Origin: Ichthyophonus hoferi
Taxonomy: Eukaryota > Opisthokonta > Ichthyosporea > Ichthyophonida > Ichthyophonidae
Assembly: GCA_002751075.1 (NCBI GenBank)
Contig: NAOQ01000264.1
Span: forward strand, 73,011-95,730
Direction of reading: 5' to 3'
Length of the DNA: 22,720 nt
The translations under genes were made by a program, and so were the position numbers. A model generated the notes under the pieces. That model made no database searches. It saw only the letters and a program-made list of their open reading frames with translations, and was not told the DNA's origin. Within the stretch, counting starts at the first letter, position 1, and the number at the start of each line of letters is the position of its first letter. This document shows, piece by piece, positions 11,601 through 19,800 of this stretch.

Positions 11601-11738
11601 GACTATCTAATCTGCTCGATATAGTTGGAAGTAAGTGACCCAATTAGGAACATTAAATTTAATGATAGAGTATAACTAGGTGTTATGTGTATAGAATATA
11701 TAATATGGTTGGTATATGACTCACCCATCGTAAGCCAT
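5681..11738 (-). CDS. DHHC-type protein S-palmitoyltransferase (ZDHHC3/7-like), 10 exons
   Basis: Coding exons: 11738-11725, 10284-10118, 9233-9139, 8638-8568, 8209-8202, 7725-7607, 6699-6622, 6520-6446, 6264-6205, 5785-5681. All junctions are GT-AG and in phase, giving 263 residues. TM1 is about 8-22 and TM2 about 34-51, then LTNPG (56-60, the family's DPG motif). The cysteine-rich domain runs C88-x2-C91, HHC (100-102), C105, C108, then DHHC (113-116) followed by PWVDNC. C116 would be the residue acylated in the reaction that moves palmitate to substrate cysteines. TM3 is about 130-150 and TM4 about 176-197. VFGEPLSYRWCFPF (230-243) is the usual post-TM4 VFG-P-S-W-PF block. The TTxE motif is weak (SNVD, 208-211). 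The start has an A at -3 (AAACATGG). The closest layout I recall is ZDHHC3/7, about 300 residues, Golgi; the paralogue is uncertain, the enzyme class is not. Confidence 0.9.
5815..6190. repeat. CTATA pentamer array in DHHC intron 9
   Basis: About 370 bp of imperfect CTATA/TATAC repeats on the + strand, read as TATAG in the DHHC transcript. It fills most of intron 9 and ends about 15 bases from the exon 9 donor. The long Tyr/Ile/Leu-rich open frame across it (5824-6255) is a by-product of the repeat. Confidence 0.9.
6528..6786. repeat. GATAGGTA and CTATATTA simple repeats around DHHC exon 7
   Basis: 6528-6573 is TAGATAGGTA-type sequence in intron 7, read in the transcript as CTACCTAC just before exon 8. 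6686-6770 is CTATATTA-type sequence; its left end overlaps the start of exon 7 (6699-6622), whose first codons are therefore written in repeat-like sequence. Confidence 0.7.
6700..7606 (-). other. DHHC intron 6
   Basis: Holds the CTATATTA repeats at its 3' end, CA/TA-rich runs at about 6950-7000 and CATATA repeats at 7557-7592 right after the exon 6 donor. No exon candidate other than exon 7 was found. Confidence 0.6.
7739..7768. repeat. GGGAGA repeat forming the pyrimidine tract of DHHC exon 6
   Basis: On the minus strand this is CTCTCC repeated four to five times, running into ACCTTCTCCTGTAG, the acceptor of exon 6. A related repeat (GAGAGGGAGAGG) is at 6370-6400. The CLIP exon at 18667 has the same kind of CTCTCC acceptor tract. 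Confidence 0.75.
8202..8209 (-). CDS. 8-nt microexon (exon 5) of the DHHC gene
   Basis: Exon 4 ends GATCATCATTG|GTAGGG and exon 6 starts TGTAG|TTGATAAC. Joining them directly gives an immediate stop after DHHC and loses the conserved Pro-Trp. Between them the minus strand reads CCTACCAG|TCCTTGGG|GTAAGATA: a textbook acceptor, 8 nt, and a textbook donor. Inserting these 8 nt gives TG-T, CCT, TGG, G-TT, that is Cys-Pro-Trp-Val, and restores DHHCPWVDNC exactly. The microexon supplies the third base of the catalytic Cys codon, all of Pro117 and Trp118, and the first base of Val119. Confidence 0.9.
8265..8425. repeat. TATAG pentamer array in DHHC intron 4
   Basis: Imperfect TATAG/AATAG repeats on the + strand, read as CTATA in the DHHC pre-mRNA, about 60 bases upstream of the microexon acceptor. 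In the transcript it is complementary to the array in intron 9. Confidence 0.9.
8639..9138 (-). other. DHHC intron 3
   Basis: AT-rich unique sequence with TTAATTA-type words. No repeat array, RNA gene or further exon seen. Confidence 0.55.
9234..10117 (-). other. DHHC intron 2
   Basis: AT-rich. Contains ATAAGATAATATAAT-like simple sequence at about 9440-9530 and a run of ATATAGT words at about 9990-10020. No further exon seen; open frames here are low-complexity. Confidence 0.55.
10285..11724 (-). other. DHHC intron 1
   Basis: Longest intron of the gene, about 1.44 kb. Contains an interspersed-repeat copy at 11190-11530, a short TATAATA array at about 11145-11190 and AT-rich unique sequence. 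No coding exon needed by reading phase or seen. Confidence 0.55.
11190..11530 (+). repeat. Interspersed repeat, copy 1 (5'-truncated, intron 1 of DHHC)
   Basis: Matches the central and right parts of the copies at 12655 and 15088. Shared landmarks: CCTTTGCAT...TTACAGACA, TTATTAAATAATTCAGC, GAATGCCTAA, GTTATCTGGACC, CCATTGGCTGGTTAATTTT, GATTGCCATTTAAAACCAGT, AGATTGCTCTAATT, and the end TTTATTTTAATAG. No coding capacity. Class unknown. Confidence 0.7.
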
Positions 11739-11794
11739 GTTTATTTTTTTTGCAAGTTTTAACTCCGAGCTAACCACATCTATATATAACTCAC

Positions 11795-12005
11795 TATTAT
11801 AATCGTAATTTGTATTACGTTTTTGTCTCAATACTGGCTTGTTTAATAATAAAAATATGTTTTGGCATATCTGTACTTTGTGTATGCAAAGGGTCACGTT
11901 TAAGCACCCCTTCATTTGATTTTCCTCTCCTTCTAAACCAATATAGGTCACAGGAATGCTACGGTCTCTATTATTCCCAACAAAATTTCATGTACAGAAA
12001 GATGA
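11795..12005 (-). repeat. Interspersed repeat, copy 2 (reverse orientation, just upstream of the DHHC start codon)
   Basis: On the minus strand it reads TTTTGTTGGGAATAA, CCTGTGACCTATATTGG, TTTAGAAGGAGAG, CCTTTGCATACACAAAGTAC, AGATATG, TTTTTATTATTAAACAAG, matching the left half of copies 3 and 5. It lies about 60-270 bases upstream of the DHHC ATG, so it probably provides part of the promoter or 5' UTR. The open frame opposite (11810-12088) is not a gene. Confidence 0.75.
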
Positions 12006-12654
12006 GACTATGGTCCAGTATTGTCAGCTATCGTTTAGTGTTTAGTAGCTGTTTTAATCAACTGCGCCGGTCTAATCAGCAGGAATAACAAACCTAATTA
12101 ATTTCGACAAGCAATCTATAATTGGAAGAGTAATAAGCCCCTGACCGACTTCCGCTGTCAGTAGGTCTACTTGTACTTTATTTACGGAGCTTGAATAAAC
12201 TCGTAAGCATTAAGTTTAGATTGCCCCAGTACAATCAAATCTAATCTTATAGGAAGCCTAGTAATTAAGCCATTTTTCTATAGGATAAATTAATATAGAC
12301 CATGTGACTATGGTTCAGTATACTACAATATACTATCAGATTATAAACCGGATATATTATACTCTACCCAAGTATAATGTAAAATAGGGTAGTCTGTAGC
12401 AATTCTAATAACTTGTCTACAGGCTTTACAATTTCCAATTGAATGTCGTGCAATAGTTGTTATTGCTAGGCCGGCAGTAGTAATAGCTGATTGATCTGAC
12501 CTCTCTTTAGTAGAGGCCTTAGAGAAGGCTTGTATAACTGACTGTAGTAATGATACCCCTGGTTTAATTTAAGGGGGATCAATAATTTTATGCGCTTAGG
12601 TGCTAATATGAATATTGCACAGTGCAACTGATCAGAAAGAGGTGCTATATTACG

Positions 12655-13080
12655 TTGTTAACTAATAACTCTTTGTTGGAAATATTGAGTAGAGAAAGGA
12701 GTGTTCCTGCGACCTATATTTGTTTAGAAGAAGGGATAATACCGAATTGAGAGGCATTTAAACATGTTTTTTTGCCTACACTGAGTACAGATATGTCAAA
12801 TTATGTGTTTTATTATTAAACAAGTCAGCAGGACCTGTCTTAGGCCGGGTGCCTAAGCGATGTTTTATTTACACTCTAAAACATGTAATCGGAAATAGCT
12901 CTAGTTACTGGACCTTGGCCATTGGCTGGTTTAATTTTGAGCAATCATCCTGGATTGCCGCTTAGCACCAATAGATTGCACTAACTGTTTCCAGCTATAT
13001 ATATAATAATAGGTGCCAATAATGTTGAGTATAGCTATCTAAGGAAATACCAAATTAGCTAAATATTCATGTTTTAACGC
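12655..13080 (+). repeat. Interspersed repeat, copy 3 (near full length)
   Basis: Runs from TTGTTAACTA through GTGTTCCTGCGACC, TATATTTGTTTAGAAG, ATAATACCGAATT, GAGTACAGATATGTC, TTTTATTATTAAACAAG, TCAGCAGGACC, GGTGCCTAAG, CCATTGGCTGGTTTAATTTT, GATTGCCGCTTAGCACCAAT, AGATTGCACTAACTG to CATGTTTTAAC. Collinear with copy 5 over its whole length. Confidence 0.8.
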
Positions 13081-13609
13081 TCCCCTTGACCAAGGCGGAT
13101 TATTTCATATAGGGCATACAAATCATGAGAAGGAAATGTAAAGAGAACCTTAACATGGTGACTACTTAGTAGCTTACTAAATAACCTTGAGAATTCCTGA
13201 TGACATTCAGAGGTGACGATGGCATGGGGTACTTAATGTAAACCAAAAACGTAAAACTGATGATCAAACTGTAAGCTAAGTGTTTCTACTCGCTTTGGCT
13301 CTAACTCTCGTGGGCTCTGTATCTGGCAACTAGTAGCTGGCGGCCGGGAGGCTGAGCTGATGTGTGGATGTTGCCCAGTTGTTTTTTGCATTGCCTTGGT
13401 GTCACTTTGAAGCGGGAAATGTTGATAGCTCAAATACAAATTTGAAGACAGTGTGTAGGTGCAATAAAATTAAGTCTCCGCACGTAGAGTCAGTGGATGA
13501 ATGTAAGGTTTGGATGGAGTGTTTTCGTCATTGTTAAATTGAGGATTTAATAAAATTACCAGAGTTTGTAACCTTGCTAAACCATATAGACCTTCTCTGC
13601 TACCATATT

Positions 13610-13795
13610 AGGAATAATAACTATAAACGGGAGTGTTCTTGTGACCTATATTTGTTTAGAAGAAGAGATAATACCGAATTAAGGAGGGTTTAAACATGTC
13701 CCATTGCATGGACGGAGTACAAATATGCTAGCTCAAATTTTTTTTAAGAAAAAAAAAACAGGTTAATAGGACTTATGCAGGATGCCTAAGAAATG
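13610..13795 (+). repeat. Interspersed repeat, copy 4 (left half)
   Basis: Begins GGAATAATAAC and shares GAGTGTTCTTGTGACC, TATATTTGTTTAGAAG, ATAATACCGAATTAAGG, GGAGTACAAATATG, AGGACTTATGCAGGATGCC with copies 3 and 5, then similarity is lost. An A-rich run lies at about 13747-13760. Confidence 0.75.
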
Positions 13796-15087
13796 GCATA
13801 GCTTGTGCTCTATGATTGGTTAGTATATGTGCACGTAAAATATTTAAGCAGAGTCATACCATTGCCTTAATAAGTTAAGCGCAAACTCAGATCCCAATAT
13901 TATTGATCGTTCATTTTATTGTACCATATTAAGTTTACTGACTGGGATTCAGTACTGTCGGCGGTCAGCGGTGTAGGGTGGCTTGTCTTAATTCAAAGAG
14001 TCTGATGATGGTACAACGACTCTGGTTTTCTTAGATATCCTCGAGGACCCGTTTGCCGTTCTTGGAGCTAACGTAATAAAGCGTTTATTATTTTTGGATT
14101 TGCTAATCCTTCTAGGAGCAGTCATAATAAATAAGCAAGAAAATCGTTTATTTAATAAATTTTTAGGTCCTTGTGTGAGAACTTACATGGCGTTACATAC
14201 TTGTAACGACCAAACACACGAAGCACCCTCTAACATAGCTGTATTCATTAATATAAATGTGACCAATTATAAAAAATCATATTTTCCAATATAATGCATG
14301 AAAGATAACAGAGACCCACTAGCATTGTCTGTTCTTATCTTGACAATCTCATACTACGGTCCTGGTTTTGGATAGTTAGTTAGCCAATTCCTTAATGTAT
14401 GTGTTGACAAATCAATTTCTCTAGTTCAGATAGGCATGCAAAACTAATATTAAGCCAATCACTTTATGATCCAATTACATGTTTATTCGGAGTTAGCGGT
14501 TTTGCACTGTCAAAAATAAATATATGGATAGATAATAATATTGGTGCCGTAAAGTGAATCAGAAAGGGTTAAACCTGCGAGTTTGTCAATCCAATGTATC
14601 GTTGGAGGTCAAACCAAAATCGATAACCGGGGGAAGTGGAGTGTTGTCGGGTAGCAAGGTGTCGGGCGGTTGATTCTTCCGAGTCAGAAGGGAGTGAAAC
14701 TTTCACTTTCAGGTTTAATTTCATAGACCGGGCATGAGTGATGGGAGTAAATTATATTCTTTAGAAGAACTTGTCATTCAGATTCTAGCTATAACTTAAT
14801 GATAAAAAGTGGATGTTTTTATTATATATTAAAGCAGCATTTATTTGTGCTTAGAATTTCGGATCCTCGATACAGATTATAAATTTGGTTTTACAGGTGT
14901 GTACATAGTGATTGGTCCGCTGTTACTTAAGATAGTCCTAACAATTAAGGTACGTAATGGACTTTAAGCTTATTCCCACTTGTAAGTAGGTGTTATTTTG
15001 TAATATTGGCTCTTCTTAATGTATTATTCCACCAGACTTTTACCCGTGTACCAATATGGGGTAAAACCAAAGCTTGCGGAGCATCGG

Positions 15088-15548
15088 CTGTTAATACTTA
15101 AATTCAAAACGATTGGCTTTTGTTGGGAATATTAAGTAGATGCGGGAGCGTTCCCGTAACCTATATTTGTTTAGAAAGAGAGATAGATAATACCAAATTA
15201 AGGCGCATTTAAATGTGTCACTTTGCAATACACAAAGTACAGATATGTTAAGACACATTTTTATTATTAAAAAATTCAGCAGGACTTCCCATAGAAAGGA
15301 TGCCTATGTAATGTGTTATCTGAACCCCAAAGCCTATGGTCTGCAATGCTTATTACAGTTGCAAGATCTCTACTATTGGCGGGTTCTATTTTGATAGATC
15401 ATCTTGTATTGCCGTTTAACGCCAATAGATTGCTAACAGTTTTCCTGGGCTACTTATGTACGCATGCAATAATAATTACTATTAGTATTAAATGTTTATA
15501 TCTATATGAAGAAACATCCAAATTAATAAAATGTTCCTGTTTTAACAG
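15088..15548 (+). repeat. Interspersed repeat, copy 5 (longest, about 460 bp)
   Basis: The longest collinear copy. It starts CTGTTAATAC and ends GTTTTAACAG, so the two ends form a short imperfect inverted repeat (CTGTTAA / TTAACAG exact, 9 of 10 with one mismatch). Inside are GAGCGTTCCCGTAACC, TATATTTGTTTAGAA, CACAAAGTACAGATATG, TTTTTATTATTAAAAA, TTCAGCAGGAC, GGATGCCTA, TATTGGCGGG, GATTGCTAACAG. No transposase or other protein is encoded; the open frame at 15313-15588 is not conserved in the other copies as far as I can see. Could be a MITE-like non-autonomous DNA element or another short element. I see no clear target-site duplication. Confidence 0.75.
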
Positions 15549-15818
15549 TTTCAGCTTTCCAATATCTATAATTGTTTCCTTAAAATGAAATACCTAAGAT
15601 AAACTTCGGGCAAATCGTTATGAATATCTATATATAAGTGATAAAGTTTTAACCGTAATAAAAATATCTAATGGTAAGTGTCCTAAAATAGTGAAATTTG
15701 CGTAAAGAGCATTCCTACTAATTAACTAGTGCGACGCTTCTAGCCTGCCCACGCTCTGCACTCACGTATAATACCTGTATCAAACATACATCATATGTTA
15801 ATATTAGTGTATATGACA

Positions 15819-15862
15819 ATAAATAATAATAATAATAATAATAATCATAATAACAATAATAG
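15819..15862. repeat. AAT trinucleotide microsatellite
   Basis: Run of AAT triplets, interrupted near its right end by CAT and AAC. It is why the minus-strand frame here shows a Tyr-rich stretch. Confidence 0.85.
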
Positions 15863-16139
15863 TTTATTACGATGATTAATTTTTTAAAATGATTGGATGA
15901 TAGCGGGGTTGCTATATGCTCATTCTTAACATTCGCAAGCCAATTAAAGACCATATCTTAATCACACTAATTCTTAGCCAATGCATAACGATTAGAATTG
16001 TATTTGTGACTATTCGCCAATAAATAGCAATAAAATCACCATAAAATTTAGAGAAACCAATATCCATAAGGCAGATAAATATTAAATTATTTTAATATTA
16101 ATATTATGGCTGTAGCTAATTATAATAAGCATTATTAGT

Positions 16140-16312
16140 AATAGTGCTACTATTGTTATTATTAATACTACCATTGTTATTATTAATATTATGTCATATG
16201 TCATTATCAATATTATGACATTTTAAGAATCCTAATAGTATTATAGTAGCTTATTTTCATTGTTATTATTATTATTATTATTATTATTCTATATATATTA
16301 TCTGTATTATTA
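16140..16312. repeat. TTA trinucleotide microsatellites
   Basis: Imperfect TTATTA runs from about 16150, with a clean (TTA)n block at 16262-16289. It ends a few tens of bases before the candidate CLIP first exon. Confidence 0.85.
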
Positions 16313-16333
16313 TTATCCTAAAGATCTGATCGA

Positions 16334-16355
16334 ATGACAATGCAGGAGAGACAGG
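16334..16355 (+). CDS. Candidate first coding exon of the CLIP-170-like gene
   Basis: ATGACAATGCAGGAGAGACAGG followed by GTAGGG, split for length as ATGACAATGCAG and GAGAGACAGG. It encodes MTMQERQ plus one base, and its phase (1) is the one required by the CAP-Gly exon at 16861 (G|GC CAA ATT). Support is limited to phase, ATG and donor; a farther upstream first exon, or a start at the ATG at 16839, is also possible. There is no homology to help, since CLIP N-termini vary. Confidence 0.3.
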
Positions 16356-16554
16356 GTAGGGTCATGCATGTATGCTAGTATAGTGTGTATAGTACAAATA
16401 TAACATTATGCACGTAGGTAGTTAAGTAGGTATAATGCGTAGATAGTATGTGTAGTAGCGCTCATGATAGTATATTTGTAGACAGCGAGGCAGGCATGTT
16501 TGTATGTACGTCATTGTCCATGACATGCATACTGGGTAGGGTTGTCAATGAGGA

Positions 16555-16735
16555 TATAATATAGGGTAGTATAGTATGGTTTAGAATGATATAGTATAGT
16601 TTAGTATAGTATAGGATAGGATAAGATAGTTTAGTATAATATAGTATAATATAATATAGTATGATATAGCTTAACATGTTGCAGTATAATATATTATGAT
16701 ATTTTATAATACAATACAATACAATACAGTATCGC
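16555..16735. repeat. TATAG pentamer array upstream of the first CAP-Gly exon
   Basis: Imperfect TATAG/TTTAG repeats ending in CAATA repeats at 16711-16728. If the candidate first exon is right, this lies in intron 1 of the CLIP gene. The minus-strand open frame here is repeat-derived. Confidence 0.85.
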
Positions 16736-16860
16736 ATATTATTTTGTATATAATATTTTTACTATGTATATTACAATCACCATGTAAATCAAATCATTAA
16801 AATATAGATCATAACATGTCATCCCTTTATCTTTCCTCATGTTTCTTTTGCCCACTCCAG

Positions 16861-19800
16861 GCCAAATTTATTCTGGCCAAGGAGAATCCCCTCCCACGCT
16901 TGTTATTGGTGGAATGATTTCATTTGGCTCCAAAACAGGAATATTACGTTACCTGGGAACCACTCAGTTTTCGGCGGGCCACTGGGCTGGCGTAGAATTA
17001 ATGGGGCCGCAGGGGAGGAATGATGGATCAGTGCAGGGGATTCGTTACTTTAAGTGTGCACCCAATCATGGTATATTTATTCAGGCTACAAAAATAACTT
17101 CATTGACGATTCCCAGGAGAGCCAATCAAAAAGAGATTCGTGGTGCAAATAATTATATTGGTAGGTGATAGTGTTTTGCATTGTAGGGTAGGGTAGGGTG
17201 TGGTATGATTGGGTATACTAAAAATCTACTTTATGCATGTCTTATATATATACTCTATTATTATTCCATAATTGCTTTTCGTCCTACCAACCTATCCTAT
17301 TACAATAATACTACACCTATATGCCAATCATGTCTAATTAAATTTATATTAAACCAATGAACATTCACTATATTAACAACAAAATGACGTTATTAAAAAT
17401 GATTTTCCCTCCTTCTAATAGTTCAGGGTTCAATTTTTATTTTTAATATATCTATATATAGGGACTGATAGGCGGACCATTGCAATCCAATATGCTTTAT
17501 ACTATTATATTATAATGTATTTTAAAACTAAAACCTGGGTGGTTTAGATACCCTTTACCATACTCATTATCCAATGATATCTAACTAACCATTTATTTTT
17601 AGAACGCCAAGCACGTCGTCGTTCGTCTGCCCCTCAAATCGACCAGTTGTCAAGGTAACTCCCTCTTTTCTTTCTATCAATTACCTTTACGGACCTTGCA
17701 CGTGTACACCTATTACTGTTGTTATGGTTATGCGTAAATTAGTATATCTATCTCTCTCCCTCATCCTCTTCCTCTCACCAGGACCTTTCTGTTATTCTGG
17801 AGTCCCTTGTCTTACTTCATCTCGCACTATGCACCTAATATTTAAAAACTCACTATATATTTTAAATTTTGATATAAGTTGTCATTAAGAATTTATATTT
17901 AATGATTGGTTTACTATCATTTTTATAATTGCATTATACAATATACTATTATAGATTATACATACTATATAAGTATGTAGATGTTAAATTAAAATGGCAT
18001 AAAACATAATTATAATAAGAATAATTAATTAATTAGCATACAATATTAATTAAAATACTCAGTCAATCATTAAAGGTCCCTCTAATTATAGGCTAGTCAG
18101 GTGTCCTATATTTGGTATGTATGACGTACGCTACTCTTAGATATATTGGGTTTCAATGTATATTATGCTATATTATGTCATATATTATATTATAGTTTAA
18201 TAATTCATTTTAATTTTTTGATTATAGCTACTATTTAGCCTCATATAGGGTTTAATACATGGCATGACTTCAATTAAAAGCCAATAAAATACGCAAAGTG
18301 TTTCTGTATAAGGCCAAAGGTCTCCCCGGATGAGGTAATAGGTAGCCTTTTATGGTTATAGTGTCCTTTTGGCCAATGTTCTGGCTATGGGTCATGCAGA
18401 TAATCACTTGAAATACTAGACAAAAGACAGGTCTTGGTTTAATGTTTTTGTTACATTTTCAGCTTTATTGGCAATAAGATAGTGGCATTGATAGTAATAG
18501 TAGTAATAGTAATAGAATCGTAATAGTGTAATAATACTACTAATACAAATACAAATACAAATACAAATACAAATACAAATAACAACAGTACTAATAATTC
18601 CAATAATAACAGCAATTACCACCTCCCCTTCTCTCCTTCTCCCTCTCCCTCCCTCTCTCTCTCCAGTGACCTCATGCCTGCCCTATCCATTCCGGTGGGG
18701 TCCATGGTAATTGTAGGGGGTTCCAAGAGAGGCTGTCTGCGTTATCTAGGAAATACTGAATTCGCAACCGGAATCTGGGCAGGTGTAGAGTTGGATGGGG
18801 TAAGTAATTGGTTCATGCATATACTTTGAAAGTTTACAATTAAAATTAAATTTTGTTTTTATGATATGGTTGGTTTTTATAGTATGTTATGTTATGTTAT
18901 GACGGTTTATGTTTGGTTTTTTAATCTGTTTTTCATTGTGTTGCCGTGGTTTTCTTTGGAATATATGGTATATAGTATATAAACTCAATTGTGGTGCTAT
19001 TATACTATTATCCTTTTATCATATTTTACTATTGCCTTCTGATTCCATTAGCCTCCTATCGGCCTCTCCTCAACACGCCCTAACCAACCAGATCCCACCA
19101 TTTAAATATAAAAATACCCACAGCCAACAGGAAAGAATGACGGATCCGTAAATGGTAGTCGGTACTTTAGCTGTCCTCCTAAACACGGTCTATTTTGCCC
19201 CCCCAATAAACTTTCACGACTAAGTCCCCCCACGCCTTCTTCTACTCGTGCATCTAAAGGAGGTAAAGCGTCACGTCGAAGATCAATGTCTGTGTCCCTC
19301 TTACCCGGTGAAATGACAAGTGATTCTAATGACTGTGGTATTTCTGGTTCTATGTCTACATCTACTATTCCCCCGATTAGTGAAAAATCAGTTAATCTGT
19401 TTGCACCACCATCCGTTGGTAATGAAAATTTAAATTTAAAGGAAAATTTTGGGGGGTCTGCAATAACGCTGCCGGAGATTTTGGTCAGTGGCCATTCGTT
19501 GGAAGAAGAAGAGGTTAGTAGATTGAGCCTATCAGCATTCGATTTTATATTTTAATATTAATATATTGTATTATGTTGTTGTGTCTATTATGTTATATGA
19601 CATTATTATTTATATTATACTATATATATATCCTACTTTTATAAACGCCTTCATTCACAAAATACCATTTTGGTAATTTTAAGTTATAATATAATGGCCT
19701 ACAATACAATATAGCACAAGATAATAGAATAAAATACTAAAAAATATAGTTTTTTTGACTGACCAATCAGCTCTTATTTCTCTCCCTTTTTATCTGTCCT

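Larger units (their letters stand above)
11739..16333. other. Divergent intergenic region between the DHHC and CLIP genes
   Basis: About 4.6 kb. Besides interspersed-repeat copies 2-5 it holds less AT-rich unique segments at about 13230-13520, 13930-14060 and 14560-14760, which could carry promoter sequence or an untranslated first exon of the CLIP gene, and AAT/TTA microsatellites. I found no tRNA, no coding exon with supportable homology and no CRISPR-like array. Confidence 0.5.

Noticed and set aside
11810-12088. 92-residue open frame on the + strand
   Set aside because: It lies antisense across an interspersed-repeat copy upstream of the DHHC start, with no recognisable domain.
13233-13439. 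68-residue minus-strand open frame in a less AT-rich patch
   Set aside because: No domain, no splice partners that make sense, and no homology I recognise.
14094-14294. 66-residue + strand open frame
   Set aside because: No supportable homology or context; composition like the surrounding spacer.
14693-14712. GAAAGTGAAAG-like word (minus strand), resembling an interferon-response element
   Set aside because: A single short match in a large spacer is expected by chance, and no regulated gene is shown to start nearby.
15313-15588. 91-residue hydrophobic open frame
   Set aside because: Inside repeat copy 5; the frame is not evidently kept in copies 1 and 3.
17185-17203. TAGGG runs resembling telomere-type repeats
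   Set aside because: Only three to four units, pentameric and intronic at several places; better explained as microsatellites.
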